The notes: generated by a model from the sequence alone, not told the origin. Shown: positions 36,601-50,800, counted from the first letter of the stretch. The stretch is DNA of 64,000 nucleotides from Gorsachius magnificus (GCA_034008185.1 CM067081.1:79690765-79754764), one strand, 5' to 3'. A program made the numbers and translations.

Positions 36601-38289
36601 ATGTGTTCTCTTGACTGGCTAGATAATGTGCTGTAACATCAATCTATTGCTTCATCCCAGAATTTCCACTTTCCAGTGGCTGTGTTCTAGCTCTGAATGT
36701 TAAACAAGTTGCATGCGGAGTTTATGTACTGTTCACCATATGTGCAGCCACTTCTTGTGCTACTGTCAACGTTTTTATTATTTTCCATTTTTACCTCAAG
36801 TGTTGTGCTCAATGACTAGGTCTGAAAGCAATAATTACTTCCCCACCGCAGAGACAAACTGATTTACATATTTATCAAGGGGAAACTGGATGGCTCTGAG
36901 CATACCACAGAAACATTTGCATATTTATAACCTGAAATATACAAAAGCAAAAATTAAGATAGGGATGTCTTGGTCTTAGTTACTAAGTTTGTTTTTATAC
37001 AAAGGTTTTAGTCAGTGGATTTTGTAATCATATTAGTGCATTAAAAAGTGAAGTATCTTTTTTCATTACACAAAATCAACACAGAGATTAAAATGATTGT
37101 TAGCTTGTGAATGATGGTGTGCAGAAGTTGCAACATTAAGTTTTCGTAAGGTGAAAATCATAGCCTTTGAGCCCTGAAGAGATGATGAACTGTGGAATTA
37201 CCTTAATTTAACTCCCAAGAAGTGTACTATGTAGTGGCTATATAGTTGAATGCCATCAATATCTTTTCTAGGAGAAGTATGGACTTCCAGATATTTATGC
37301 AGGTAGGGTTAATTTGTAGGAATTTATGCATGTATTCAAAGCACTCCTAGCTTGCCACTCACAGAGGTGAGCACCTTAAGCTGACTACAAGTTAATTGTG
37401 ATTCTGGTTACTGATGCTATTCAAAACCAAACAGTATCAGTAGGGAATTCTGAAACAGTGAATAAAAAAAACCCCAAAGAAACAAACTGCCTCTTCTAGG
37501 CAGAGATGTGATGGCTGATCTTCTCAGATCACTCTTTGTCCAATAATTGTCTCAAGCTTACCTGTAACCTTCAGGATACAACAGAGGTATGTGAAAGTCT
37601 GCTGGAGTGGGAAAAGAATATTATATTGACAGGAATTCTGTTTATTGTCAACTGTCTTGTCCTGAGACAGAGCCTTAACCCTCCTTCTGAATCCTGTTGT
37701 TTTTTCAAACCTGCAAACTGCTTGAAAGCTTTCCTCATGAATAGAGAGACTACTTTGTCCTAATGCCTTGATTACACAAATATTCTGTATTCTAGAGCTT
37801 TGTACTGATGATTTCAGCAAGACTAAATTATTTCAAATTAATACAAATAACATTTCTGTTCTATTGACTTCAAATGACAGTAAGCTAATTTATGAATCAA
37901 ATGCATTTGTTCATGTGCTTGCTTGCCTAAATCTTTGAACAATTTTCCAAATCACTAACAATTTGTAAACACGTTATTGTTTTTCAGTGTTTGTACCTTG
38001 TTTTCAAATGAATAGTCATTTTTTATAAACACTATATCTTAATGTAGATGAGTACGGTAGGAGTTTTACATGGTTCAAAGATCCATAAATTACATTCAGC
38101 ATTAGAGAGGCTGGTTCAGCTATCATTCATGCTGTGTTAGAGAAGTTGAATAGTGGCATGGCACTCTTGGTTTCCTTCTGAAGAACAGAGTCAATTGCTC
38201 TTATCACTTTCACATGGCTATCACTTCACTGAAATTGGCATTTTCACTTTAGGAATGAAACAATTCTTTATAATTTAACATAGCTTGAA

Positions 38290-38590
38290 GCAAGAGTGGA
38301 GAGCAGACCCAGCGACAGGATAAGGGGCAATAGGCACAAACTGAAACATAAGAGGTTTCAGCTGAATATGCGGAAGAACTTTACTTTGAGGGTGACTCGG
38401 CACTGGAACAGGCTGCCCAGGGGGATTGTGGAGTCTCCTTCTCTGGAGATATTCAAGGCCCACCTGGATGATGTCCTGTGCAACATGCTCTAGGTGAACC
38501 TGCTTTAGCAGGGGGGTTGGACTAGATGATCTCCCAAGGTCCCTTCCAACCCTTGCCATTCTGTGATTCTGTGACTCTGTGATTCTGTGA
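38290..38590 (+). mobile_element. CR1 3' end with four tail repeats, sense
   Basis: A 300-bp + strand CR1 3' end, very similar to copy B at 21499-22744. It encodes [20 protein letters not shown] and [20 protein letters not shown] before a stop at the usual position, with one small deletion relative to copy B (the RNF/FTLRV region is one residue shorter). The tail has four 8-bp units, ATTCTGTG ATTCTGTG ACTCTGTG ATTCTGTG. The good conservation and longer tail suggest a fairly young, heavily 5'-truncated insertion. Confidence 0.9.
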
Positions 38591-40297
38591 ACGTAGAGAG
38601 CAGTCCTCAGTATATGTTAGAGGAAGCTTTACTTAAATTTTGGAACATTGATGTACTAATTAAAACAAGTTACATCTTAATGCTGTCCTTAATCTGTTTT
38701 GTATCTTAAAAAAGACGGATGAAAGAAAATTGTCCAATGATCCCATGCCTTTGTCTGCTACAATGTTAGCCACATATGTTGGGGTATACATTCCTAGAAT
38801 GGCAGTAGTAGGAGAAACTTGATCTGAAATTCTAGTTGCTAAATAGCTTCAGAAATTATGCAGCTCCTTCAGTGTTAGATTGATTTTATTGTTCAGAAAT
38901 GTTGTCTTTCCAAATCCGTTCTGTTCAAATCAGAAAAAAATGTATGTGGTAGCATCCAGAGAGATCAGTGCAGCAGATTTTTAGAACATGGCTTTCAAGT
39001 GAGTCCTTTCAATAAAGAATCTTTCCATTTTTATTGATTATTTCCTACACTGGGGTTAGCAATCTGTTGTTGCTTAAACAGAGCTACAGTTTTCCCAGTG
39101 TTCTGGCTTATTTATCCTACAGTTTTGTATTCTGTATAAACTTGTTACATCCAAAAAGTATTTGTATTGCTTTTGCAAGCAACAATGGGACTCAAAGGGG
39201 ATGCTAAGCCAGCTGAAGCCCCATTCTTGTAATTCAAGAGCACATGACATATGATACTCCTCCGGTCATATTTTGTGGTGAAGCAATACAGTTTTACCAT
39301 CTTCTCTTACTCAGACATCATTTATCTGTTCACCACACTCATTAAAGTGCATTGCTCAGGTAGTTGCATGTCTAGCACTTTGGGTGGGATTCATCTTACT
39401 GTCCTTGATGTCCAATATGAAGGCATTTAGTTTTCAGCTAGTTGCCTGTCTACTCTTTTTTAGTCAAAAGGTAAAAAAGTCCGTTTTTCCATTGTGATTC
39501 ATCTCTTCCAAAATTAGGCAGCTAAAGTAGGTTAGATGAACCTCCTTCTTGTTCATTAACTGGCATTGACTGGGAATGTTTATACATCAATTATAACTTA
39601 AATCTAAAGCCTCTGTGAAATCTACAGAAATAATAAGAGTGGAGGAGTTAGAGTAAAAAAAAAATTAAATTATTATAAAAAAACAGTAAGGGATTTATTT
39701 TGCCTACTTTGTAGTATTTCCTTCCAAAACTGATACAATATTGCACATGAAAGATACCTGTTCATAGAGATGCACAATACATTCTTTGCATTTTTCTTGG
39801 TTACCATTTAGAAATGCTAATATGCGAATGTATTGCTTATGTTAACAGTAGCCACATCATTCAAATGTACTTTAATGGGGCTTATCTCCTGGTAGCACAC
39901 ATTTTATTGATTATTTATAATTTTAATTCTAGAAGGTGTCAGTGTTGAGGATGAAAATAGAAATGGAAGTTTTGCTTCATTTCTGTGAGTGCATTGTGAT
40001 TTCCATTCTCTGACAATAGTGTTATTTAAATTACTAGTATTAGTCCATCTCTACTGAAAAAAGTTGCTAAAACAAATTATCATTTTAGTATTTGTTAATT
40101 AACCCTAATGTAGCCAATCCTCTTTGTGTTTAATAATCCAAATGAAGGAAATGGAAGTTTTACCGTTGAGTTCAACAAGCTTTGGATGAGACCTTCTATG
40201 CATTTTGTTGGGGTATTTTTTTCTGAAATGGATAACCTTTGGGTGTCAGAATTTTTTTTTGTTCCAGGCCAAGTAATGCTACTTAACATTGTTTCGG

Positions 40298-40331
40298 AAA
40301 AAAAAAAAAAGTAAATATTTTTTTTTTTTTT
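40298..40331. repeat. A13/T14 inverted homopolymer hairpin
   Basis: Thirteen A (40298-40310), seven bases GTAAATA, then fourteen T (40318-40331). The two runs can pair perfectly, giving a stem of 13 A-U pairs in the transcript. It is a simple-sequence feature with no further support for function. Confidence 0.85.
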
Positions 40332-40514
40332 ATTGAATGACAGCATTCCTTTAAGATATACTGAGTAGGATTCTTGTTTTATTTTCATTTTGGTTTATAT
40401 ACAGGATGAATTTGAAAATCCAATTTCACCAAGCAAAACCATGTAGGTAAAAAAAATGCATTTGTGTATGTCATTGCACATATATTTATCTGTGCAATCC
40501 TATTTATTATTATT

Positions 40515-40587
40515 ATCACAGAATCAGGAAATCATAGATTGATACAAGTTGGAAGGGAACTCTGGAGGTCATGTGGCTGAATACCCA
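40515..40587 (-). mobile_element. Degraded CR1 3' tail fragment, antisense
   Basis: About 70 bp that on the + strand read ATCACAGAATCAGGAAATCATAG and AGTTGGAAGGGAACTCTGGA, the reversed end of CR1 with mutated tail units. A TAT-repeat precedes it. It is short and divergent, so the boundaries are approximate. Confidence 0.6.
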
Positions 40588-42291
40588 CAGATAATATCCT
40601 AATTTATCTGTATACTCCACTTTTATATCATCATTGCCACCTTTCCAAGAGATATTACTTAGCAAGTACATTCTCCAAACAATCTCAGAAACCAATGCAA
40701 AATTGCCTCTTTCTTTCCTGGCTCTAAGTACACCTGCTGCAGCAAGCAAATGGCTTGTCAGATGCATGATTTTTCCCTCAACCCACTGACTTTAAAATGT
40801 CAGCCTTTGTAACAGCTTTTCCTCAGCTCTGTTGGGAAATTTCAACTCCCATGAGGTTTCAAGATTTACATAAACAAATTCTCCTGCTCTTACATTTCTT
40901 CTTTGCTCCTAGTTTACAAACAAGACCAATGGGTATCACTTATTTAATTGCTGATGTTCCTTTATTCATGACCCAGTCATCTGAGCTGATGAAAAATGAA
41001 GAGAGTCAACCTTTTTAACAAGGCAATTTTAGAGTGCTATAACATTAAAAGACAAGTAGTTATAGTAGCAAAAAGGTAAGGTAACTAGTTCTTATCCAGA
41101 AAAAAAAGAGCATAATAACAGAAATGATGAACTGAAAATCATTAAAGAAGGCTCTGTATTTCAAAGTTCTTATCCTCTTTGACACAATAATTAGGCATCA
41201 ACTGATGAATTAATTCTTAGTGGACAGGTGAGCAAATCAAAATTAATATTCAAATTGGACCATCCTTGGCTGTTTAAGTAAAAAGAACAAAGATAAAAAG
41301 GTTGTGAAGACAGAATTATCTTTATATGCTCTGGGATCCCTAAAGGATAAGGTTAAAGCTCATTTGTGGGCGGATGTGAAGAAGTATATTCTTATACTTC
41401 GGTCGGTTTCCAGGACCAATAATTTTAGATTCCTAATCAGTATAAAATTCACTGGAGCAAGTTACAAAGAGCAACTTCACTCTCATTCATACAGAAAGCC
41501 TCTTTAAAGAACTCAGTCTAAATAGGTTTAAATGTAATTTATGTGCACTGCCAGGCTCTTCACAGTGCCAAGGTAGTGTGAGGAGCCCTTTGTGAAAATG
41601 AAATGTGAGCCCACAGTGCCTTGGAGTTTCAGAGCATATCCATGTGTATTTTTCTTTTAAATATGTGCATGTGTGTGTGTTTATTACCTTGCACATTTTG
41701 AGTTTAGTTGATATCTATTCTTACATGATGAGAAATTAGGGATTAATTAGTAGGTTTGATAATGAAACCATGTGGTCTTCAGAGGCACTCCGTACATTAA
41801 CTTCCTTTTTTTTCTTAGAACGTCTTATTCTAACACTCACACTGAGATTTTTGAAATGCTGCCTCTATAGGTTGCTAGGCAGCAAAGCTACCCCCAAACT
41901 CATCTCTGTTCTGCATGCTGAGACCCTTTCGATATCCTCAGTGATTTGAATCTTCTTGCTGAGGGGTTTCCTTGATTGAGAGCAACTGCTTCCAAAGGTC
42001 ACTGGCTCTCTGTGCATCAGACTTTTTCTCTGATGTGCACAAATCTTCTCATTTTATACTTCAAGTAACCCTGCAGCAATCGAACCATGGTCCTGATTGC
42101 AACAAGCCTTGTGCAATTGCCCCCTACTGCATGCTGAACAGTGCCAATTGCTATGTGTAATAATGTTTGTATGGAAAACTATCTTAAAAAGGCATAAGGA
42201 CAAAAATATTTGTACATGACAAGGTTAATGAAAAAAAGCCACTTGAAGACATTAAAGCTGTTCTTTTTGTTCTGCATTTTTTTTTTTTTAG

Positions 42292-42429
42292 GGCAGATTC
42301 TGGATGTGCTGGAAAAATATAATGTGAGTAACAAAACTCTTGTGTACTTTACATCTGACCAAGGGGCTCATGTTGAAGAAATCTCCAGTTCTGGTGAAGT
42401 CCATGGAGGATACAATGGTATATATAAAG
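42292..42429 (+). CDS. STS: Steroid sulfatase, exon with catalytic D342 and Q343
   Basis: A 138-nt exon equivalent to human STS residues 321-365, with split codons G320 and G366. It encodes [20 protein letters not shown], then [20 protein letters not shown] and NGIYK. Active-site D342 (42357-42359) and Q343 (42360-42362), both calcium ligands in human STS, are present. The N-K-T sequon is at the position of human N333. The D-Q-G-A-H-V-E-E sequence is the clearest discriminator: the ARSD/ARSE/ARSH group has N-G-G-H at this place as far as I recall, so this gene is STS. Acceptor: a long T run with TAG at 42289-42291. Donor: AAAG|GTGAAT at 42430. If the intron is read through, a stop comes 24 complete codons later. 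Confidence 0.97.
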
Positions 42430-44000
42430 GTGAATATTCTCTGATGATTCTTAAAAACTCTGTCAGAAACTATCATCTCCTTGTTTTTGATACAAAACTG
42501 TAATGTACTCTGTGGCCAAGAAGGTCAAAACTCTATTCCTTAATAATAAACTTCTCATGACTGTCATTCTAAATTCAAACATAGGCAGTAAATACAAGGG
42601 TTTACTTGTCAAATACAGCAGCTCAACCAGAGTACATACTCCGCCAGAGCTCTGTGGAGTTTTAAAACTAGCAAATATATTCTTGAACTGGGCAGAGATA
42701 CAGCTTTGGAAGTATGTCACTTCATATAATTTTATTATAATGGCTGGATAGCAGAATAGAAAGGGTTTGTGAGAATAGAGAATAGAGTGTAAAAGGTGGT
42801 TTGTGAGCCATCAGGAATCATAAATAAGAAGTAAATAACATGGAGTGAGTGGGTTCACATGAAGATAGGATATAAAGAAGATGGGAGAACCAGTAATAGT
42901 GTATTCATTACAGAAAAAGTAGAAGAGGAATGTTAGGTTAAAAAAGAAAAATGAGGAGTTGAATTGAGTTTGGGATGGGCAAGTTCAACAACAGCCAGAA
43001 GAGGACAAGATTTCAAGCAGAAAAGACTGTGTTGGAGAAGACAGTTTTGAAAATAATGCAAAACACATGTACTGAATTTAAGACTGATTTGGAAATGAAG
43101 AGACTTTGATTAAAAGGACAGATTTTAGTTGTATTCTTTAAGTGCAAGTCTTGAGGAGATTAATAATCCAACATCTTTTTATTCTTTGGAGGCTTAAAAT
43201 ATGTTTAAAGTCTACCTTATTTATAATACACTTTCTCCTAGTGATATCACACAATATGGAAAGGTACTGCTTTTGTTGCAATATGTTGATCTTGTAGAAA
43301 GAAAAATTCCCGCTTAGCAAACAGCCCTCTTCACTTTGTTCATCCACATCCCTGGCATAGTGATCCCATCAGTCATCAGGAATGTAATACACCACTGGAT
43401 ACCTTTGAGAACATGGTTCCAACATGGGGATGAACATAATTATTGTCAGCAATGTGTTTTTGAGAAAGGCAGAACAAGAAGACGTCAAAGGATAATAGGG
43501 TGAGAGAATGAAGGATGTGGAGATGGAGGAATTCTGCTTGATAACATGTCTGTAACAGTCACAGATTGGTCATAATCAAAGATTATGATTATTCAGTCAC
43601 AGACAGCATTGTCAAATATGAAATAAAGGATTCCCTCAGGCAAACTACAGAAAATAGTGTTTTCCAGTGTGCAGGTGGTGGACACAGAGCATCAGGAAAA
43701 TTAATCTAAAACCATTTTTAATAATCTTCAATTCTTATTGAAATAGGGTAGGAATTCTTGGGTTTATTATTTTTAATGAAAGGCAGAGAATATTCTTGTC
43801 CTTTTACCAGAGATAAAGTTCTTTTCATTTTTTTCAGTAGGAAGTGGCTCTGTAATTTGTTTTCCCCCTATATTTCAGGGGACAAGATCAAAGAAATCCA
43901 GCAGGTTTTGGAAAGTCATTTACCAAACTTGAAACTTTTAGTTGTCAAGAGAAAGAAGTGAATTGCCTTTAGGTATGCTTTTTAAAAAAAAGTAGTATTG

Positions 44001-44867
44001 CAGAACTACAAAATCACGTAGTAGTTGAGTCTGGAAGGCACCTCCCAAGGTCTGTAGTCCTAGCTCCTGCAGAGCAGGGTCAGCTAGAGCAGGTTGTTCA
44101 GGGTTGTGTCCAGTCAGGTTATGAAAATCTCCAATGATGGAGACTCCACAGACTCTCCGGGCAACTTGCTCCAGTGTTTGATCACACTCACTGTAAAAAA
44201 AGCTTTTTCTTATGTTTAAATGGAATTTTCTGTTTCAGTTTGTGCCCATTGCCTCTTGTCCTGCTGCTGGGCACTACTGAAAAGAGCCTGACTCTGTCCT
44301 CTCTACTCAGGTAAATCCATGTATCCCATTCTCTTCTCCAGGGTGAATAGTCCTAGCTCTCTCTCAGCCTCTCCTCATATGTTGAATGCTCCAACCACAC
44401 AATCATTTTCATGGCCCTCCTTTGAATTCACTCCGGTATGTCCATGTCTTTCTTGTACTGGGGAGCTCTGCACTTGGATCCAGCACTCCAGGTGTGTCTC
44501 ACCAGTGCTGAGCAGAGGATAAGGATCACCTCCATCACCTTGCTGGAAACATTCTTCCCAATGCAGCCCAGGATGATGTTGGCCTTCCTTGCCACGAGGG
44601 CACATTGCTGGCTCACATTCAGCTAGCTGTACACCAGGACCCCCTGGTCCTTCTCTGCAGAGTTGCTTTCCAGCCAGTCAGCCCACAGCCTTTGCTGATG
44701 CTAATGATTATTCCTCTGCAGATGCAGGACTTGGTATTTCCCTGTGCTGAACTTCATGAGGTTCCTTTTGGCCTCTTTCTCCAACCTGTCAAGGTCTCTC
44801 TGGATGGTACCACAACCATCAGTGGATCAGCCACTCCTCCCAGTTTTGTATCATCTGCAAAACTGCA
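44001..44867 (-). mobile_element. Old CR1 LINE copy, antisense to STS
   Basis: About 870 bp of minus-strand CR1 with many stops and frameshifts. Recognisable pieces on the + strand, from the reversed 3' end, are GATGGAGACTCCACAGACTC, CCATTGCCTCTTGTCCTGCT, CTTGTACTGGGGAGCTCTGC, GGATGATGTTGGCCTTCCTT and CCACTCCTCCCAGTTTTGTA. The last of these lies near the codons for F-A-D-D, where the copy is truncated. On the minus strand a short frame still reads QQCALVARKANIILGCIGKN. Divergence is higher than in the copies at 21499 or 60156, so it is an older insertion. Confidence 0.88.
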
Positions 44868-47800
44868 AAAAGGAAGATAGACATATACAGTAAGCAGTAA
44901 CAATACAGTGAGGTTTTCAAGCAAGAAGACTCCACAGTTTTTAATCAGTAGGTATCGGTCTGAGAAATGACCCTTATATTTTGAGAGCTATGAAGTTTCC
45001 TTTGTTACACAAACAAAACAAGCAATGCCAAAGTCATGAGGTTACAAACTATCAGATGGGTCCTCTTGGGCTAACACCAGAGTGAAATGTGTCTTGAACA
45101 TTAGCACATAGGCCTTACATAGTGATTTAAGTAATTAAGGAACCATATGGTTACTTATCTGTAGCTGTAGGCACAGCCTGAGGTGTTTTTTAAGCTCTAA
45201 AAAATATTTGCCTTCTAGAATGCCAGATATAAGATAATGGATAAATGATGAGAAGGAAAAAAAAGGTAAATACACTGGGGAATGCGCCTTCCTGAGGAAC
45301 TTTGATTGAATGGAGTCTTTTTTATCAAGCCTTGCAAAACCAGAATATATAAAAAATAGGAACATAAGAATTTATTCATATTAAGAGTCATGTACAATGA
45401 AAAGTGTTAGAGGTCTGCACATCCCTGGCAGATTTAATGAAAAACAGACGTGTGAAGCCCTAAGTCTCAGGCACTGAGGTAGCAATGTGCCTAGAAAAGC
45501 AAAAGGATGATTTTATGCTGCTTGTGCTCATGTGTGCATGTACTAGGAATTTGCTTCATCTGATGAGTGAGTTTAGAAAACTGGGAGACATGCACTTCCT
45601 TTCTCCCTGCCTCTGCTAGACAATCTCTGCTACTTACCTTTTTGTATATGAGCGTTACATGAATGCAAATATGAATCAAGCCACTTAACCCTCTTGTCAG
45701 AGCTGGAGCAGTATACTCAGCAATAATTGGTTCTGCCCTAAAATCAAAAGCTCTCAACAGATCTCCAGCATTCAAACTCACTAATTTGTCTTGATATCCA
45801 GCCAAATGAGCACCAATAAAAAAAAAATTAAGAGGAGTTTAGAGAGTTAGGCTAGTTCTGCAAGACTGAATGCAAAAGGGAACGTTGCTACTTGAAGGTT
45901 TTATTACTCTGGATTCTGACCGTGGAACAGTCACTGTAAATTTGGATAGCCCTTTAAATTAGAAACCAGAGCTAACATAGTGTTTAACTAGTTGCTGTCA
46001 TACAGAGTCTGGTTTATTTCTTCAGTATTCTTTTTTAGAAGACATTATATAGTAATATTGAAGTGATGGATCAAAATCATGGTGTTTTATTCCAGTGGCC
46101 TTTTTCTGACAGTTGTCAGGATCAGAGCCTTGAAGGAAGATGCGGGAATTGTGTAGTGAATAAAGAAGATCCCTAAGAAGATCTCCTAATCCTAGATAGT
46201 GTGACCTTGGTTTTAGATGTGCATCCTGACAATTTAGATTCTACAAAGAGTTTTAGCATTAATTACATACATTTTCATGATATAAAGATGGAATTCCACT
46301 TTGAGTCTGTCTAAATTCTTAGCATAGCCTAAAATCTTTGGCAGTGAGAACACAGTACTTCCACTGATTATTTTGAAATGGGACAGTTGCAAATTTCACA
46401 TCTTGAAATTTAATACTGTTTCCTTACTGGTACGGATAAAGGAGGAAAAACTTATTATACCTTCCCTAGCTTACCTTTGTTTTGTATACTTTTATTGTGC
46501 CTCTTTCTCTTTAATACCTAATTCAGAAAAGAATTGTCTCATCAGTCTCTCTCATCAATCTTAAATTACGAGCTTTTCCTTGTCCTTAATTTCTTGTTAT
46601 TTTCTTCTGTGAACTATTTCTAATTGCACAATACATTCTTTTAAAATTACTTTACAAGTATTGCCTTTCAGGTTTTGCCATGAAGTATCACTACCTGTTT
46701 ATATACTTACTTTTTAATATTATCCATTTAATCATATAGACTGCCTGCTGTCTTTGTATCTTACTGTTACAGATGTGCATTAAATGTCAGTCTTTTCATA
46801 AGTATGCAGTGAAGGTTATGGTATGAAAAACTAAGTCCTTAGACCCTAGTTCATGTTTGTTTTTTTTTTTTCTCTAACGTTCATTGTACTGCAAATATTT
46901 TTGCAGAATTTGAAGTTGCATCTTGTTCCCTGTTCATCCAACTTGGTGTGAAGTCCATTATCTTTTCTTCTGAATTTGATCAACCTGTGATACTTTGTGT
47001 CATGTGTGGATTTTTCAATTCCACAGCTCACTTCCATTCCAAAATTGAAGTAAATATATTAAAATATCAAGGGACTTAATACAGAGTAACATCAAGGTAG
47101 CTTACTATTGACTTTTTTGCAAAGTGTTGTAGGCTGTTGGTTTTATCTCTTTGTTTCCTGCCTGTTAGTCAGATTTTGATTCATGACAACCTTTTGTCTT
47201 CTAAGCCATGATTAATGTTCCAGAAACTTTTCCTGAAGGTCCTTGTCAAAGATCTTTCAAAGGTTTAAATCTAGATACAGCCTCTAAAACAAACAACAGT
47301 GGATATTTTAGTAAGAATTTCTTCCCAACATGTCAAGACCTTATTACCTGAACTTCTGAAGGACTCTTGGGTACATCCATGATAATATAATTTTCCTGGC
47401 TACTTAGTGTTTTGATCAGAAACTGATCAGAGAAATTATCAGTTTTTTCTCAGAAACCTAGCAGTTCTTGTGGGCCTATAAATAAATGAATTTTCTTCCC
47501 ATTGAATAAACAAGCAGCTTAAGATGACTGGTCTAAAGGATGCCATTATATTCTTTTTTGGTACTCTGAGGTATGGAATCTAATTATTTTGTGGTAATTT
47601 TAATTTAGTTTCTTAGTGGCTAGTTTCTTGAATTAACTTCAGTGTGTTATAAAATGTGTCTGTCCTGTTGCACATTTTATAGCAGTAAACAGTGGAGGCA
47701 TTAAAAACTTTGCTCTGCACTTTTTCTCATACTATTTCACTAGTACAGATGCAGACAGTGGGAGTCCTCCCTCATTATCACTTGTTGACATCTATCCCAC

Positions 47801-50800
47801 TCTGTTACATATGGGATTTTCTACGCACTCATCTCTTAATATTCTTACTGTCAGCATCTTTTGGACATGTAGCTAAATATATTTTGATTGTACCTTGGAC
47901 TGGCACATTAGGAACACTGTATTTCTGAAGCATTTAGCACAATGCATACAGGCACTTGGCTACTCTCATGCTGCTAGAGTGGCTCATGAATTATGCTGCT
48001 AGTGGAAAGAGAGTCAAATGCTGTTAATGGCAAACCATTTAAACAACATTCATTTTAAGTGCTTTGTGCCTTAGAAATAGATATATTCATAGTTACTTTG
48101 TTAATATCCATGAAAAAATAATAAATGAATGTTTCTTAAGGACATAGGTGCTGATTTTTTAGATCTTATTTACTGCAGAACTGTGAGAGCTAAACAAGGA
48201 CTGGAGGAATCTTTTATCTAATATTTTATTGAAATTTATTATTTTTATACAATTTCATATACTTCAGTGATATGTTCATTCAGCAGTGTTTCTTGAAGCT
48301 ATTAGTAAACCTTTTCCTATCCATAAGCCACAGAGAAATTAAACTTACCATTACTTTCACCTCAAGAACTATGCTACTGCACATTTAGTGATATTAGTTG
48401 GAGTTTCACTTTTGACTTTAATGAGAACAAGAACTGACCTTTTTTTCAAATGTATTGTATTTTTATGTTCTCTCTGAAGTGATCTAGATTTTAAAATTAT
48501 CAACCCATCTTGTAATTTTGACTAAAACAGAAAATATCCTGAGAGAAAATTTCATTTGATTGGAAGAAAGATCAGATGAGATGTCCAAATGAGCTATATC
48601 TATAAGATTCACTTGTACAAAACCAGGTCAGTCTGAAAATTAAAAAAAGCAGTACATGAAACATATTAGAAATCAGTAAAATAAAGAATGGGCTTGCCAT
48701 TGAAAAGAAATTGTTTTATAAGATAAGCAATAGTAACCAGTTTTGATTGTTGATATTTGTAGCATAAAGTCCACCACAGATGGGTAGAGTAATTAATTTC
48801 CTTGTATTTTTCTATCATTCAAGATAATAAATTGGGTTTGGAAGCTTTGTTTTTAGAATAATGTAAGGCAAAAGGAAAGGGTAGTATGGTTATAATCCAA
48901 GTGATCTAAGAAAGTTATTTTAAATGGTTTTCATCGTTCATCATTCAAAATATTAATAGTGATATACCACAGAGTTATCCTTTATACATCATCTTTTGTA
49001 AAAGCTCTATTCCAGAGTCAATTTAAACCAGAGGGAGGGGGGAAAAAAAAAGATATTCTTTTAGCTAAGATTTGAAATGAGGTTAAAATGGATATTTGAC
49101 ATCATGTTGTGGATGACTGCAGAGTTATGTCTGTACTTTGCCTGCTCCTGCAGATTTTTCAGGAGAGGTGAATGTAGGCTATTGTTCAGTGCAACACTGA
49201 AAGGTGCAACTACTCAGAAAGCATAGATAGCTAAGCATGAATATACAGCCTGGGGTGTTTAATGCTGTTTTAAAAACATTTTTAGAAGAATTTAAGAGAA
49301 CAAAAATAATATATAGCTAGGCTGCCTAAGGTTTGCCAGTCGTACAGACTGCTAGGTTGCTGCCTTTTCTCTGTTTCAGTGTTGTCAACTCCAAGTGAAA
49401 TACAAAACTAATGAGTCGGATCCTGAAATATCAAGATTTTATTTTTAAATAATGACCTTTTTTTGATTTTTTTCAATTTTCCTTAAAATATTTTAGCCAT
49501 TTGCATGTTTGCTTCATGTTTCAACCTTGATTTATTTTTTAAGGAAAAAAGAATGCAGAAAGATTGAAAGATTGAACAGTGTTTAACAGCTAGAGTTTTA
49601 AAGACAGTGTTTATCAGGGAATTTGTAATCATATAGCGGCATTAAGCAAGTCTAGTGATGTCACTAAACACAGTTCTAATAAAGATGAACACCACATAGG
49701 TACAGATAATAGAAGACAGTCTTCCACAATGACCTGTAATTCCTACCCTGGTTCCCTGCTGTTCCAAACCTCCAGAGATATCAAAAAATCATGCTCCAAT
49801 TAGTCTTTTGAAAGGAAAACAGCAGTCACTTCTTCATCAATATAAGCAAGGAGATAACCCCTCTTGGAACCCATTTTGCTTTTTGTACCTCACAGCAGGG
49901 AGGCAGAGTTTGCTGAGTGCTCCCTTTGTGCTTGGGTAATGTGCAAGTTTTCTGTCCTGTTCTGTAGTGATTCAAGAAAATTGTACTGTGAAACTAGGAG
50001 CTGTGAAAGTGATCCAATATCTAGGTTTCAAGAATTGCATCATGTGTGCGAATGGTATTCACCACTTACCTTGAAATTGCTCTGTCTTCAGATTACACAG
50101 GAGGCATCAGTAGAACGAGAATTTATTTAAACAATCCAATTTACCTAGGACCTAGGTTCAGACAGGTATACAGAAATAAAAGAAACCTTACACTTAAAGC
50201 TATCTATGGTACAGATTGGCTCTTAAGAGTTTTTTGGTCTGTCCATACTGTCCAGCCAACAAGCTGTTGTGATGTGTACACAAAACTAGGATCTGGCTCA
50301 TGAACTAAATCATCTCCCTGGCATAATTGTTCACTAAAAAATATCTTAATTTGAGGATACCTGTAATTTTTTGTCCTTATACTTTTCCTGGATTTTTATT
50401 CAGATTTAACTACTCCTGATAAACAGGATTTTCTGTGAACCATAATTCAGGATATTAATCTTGACACTTTCCTGCTAAGTAACACATAACCCCCCACAAA
50501 CTTTTAAAATCCTAGTGACTGTTGTACATTGATAGAGTCACCTTTTCTACAGAAGATGCAGTTTATTAGCATCTATGCTGGTCTCGAACTAACCGTATTA
50601 ACAACCCATCGGCATATTGTTGGGTGAGCATTTCCTTCTCCTAGGTGTCAGGTGCTTTAAAACTCACCACATAACACCTTTATAAACTTAAATCTACAAT
50701 TTCTTTAGATTTTTGTTTTGAAAATAATATTTTTTACAAGAATGCAAACAAAAATAATCCACGCATCTCATTCCTGAGTTTCAGAATAGGTAGCCATGTG

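Larger units (their letters stand above)
17105..42291 (+). other. STS: STS intron, 25.2 kb, rich in CR1 copies
   Basis: The longest complete intron of the window, 25,187 bp, interrupting the codon for G320. CR1 LINE fragments at 20172-20658, 20788-23033 (nested), 29388-30447, 38290-38590 and 40515-40587 are listed separately. I see nothing recognisable in the other long stretches (17105-20171, 23034-29387, 30448-38289, 38591-40514 and 40588-42250). The longest open frame outside repeats, 27027-27602, matches no family I know. The acceptor is a T run of 13 or more followed by AG at 42290-42291. Confidence 0.7.

Noticed and set aside
38296..38493. 65-codon + strand frame as a small gene
   Set aside because: It is the C-terminal end of CR1 ORF2 in a truncated copy, followed by the CR1 tail repeats.
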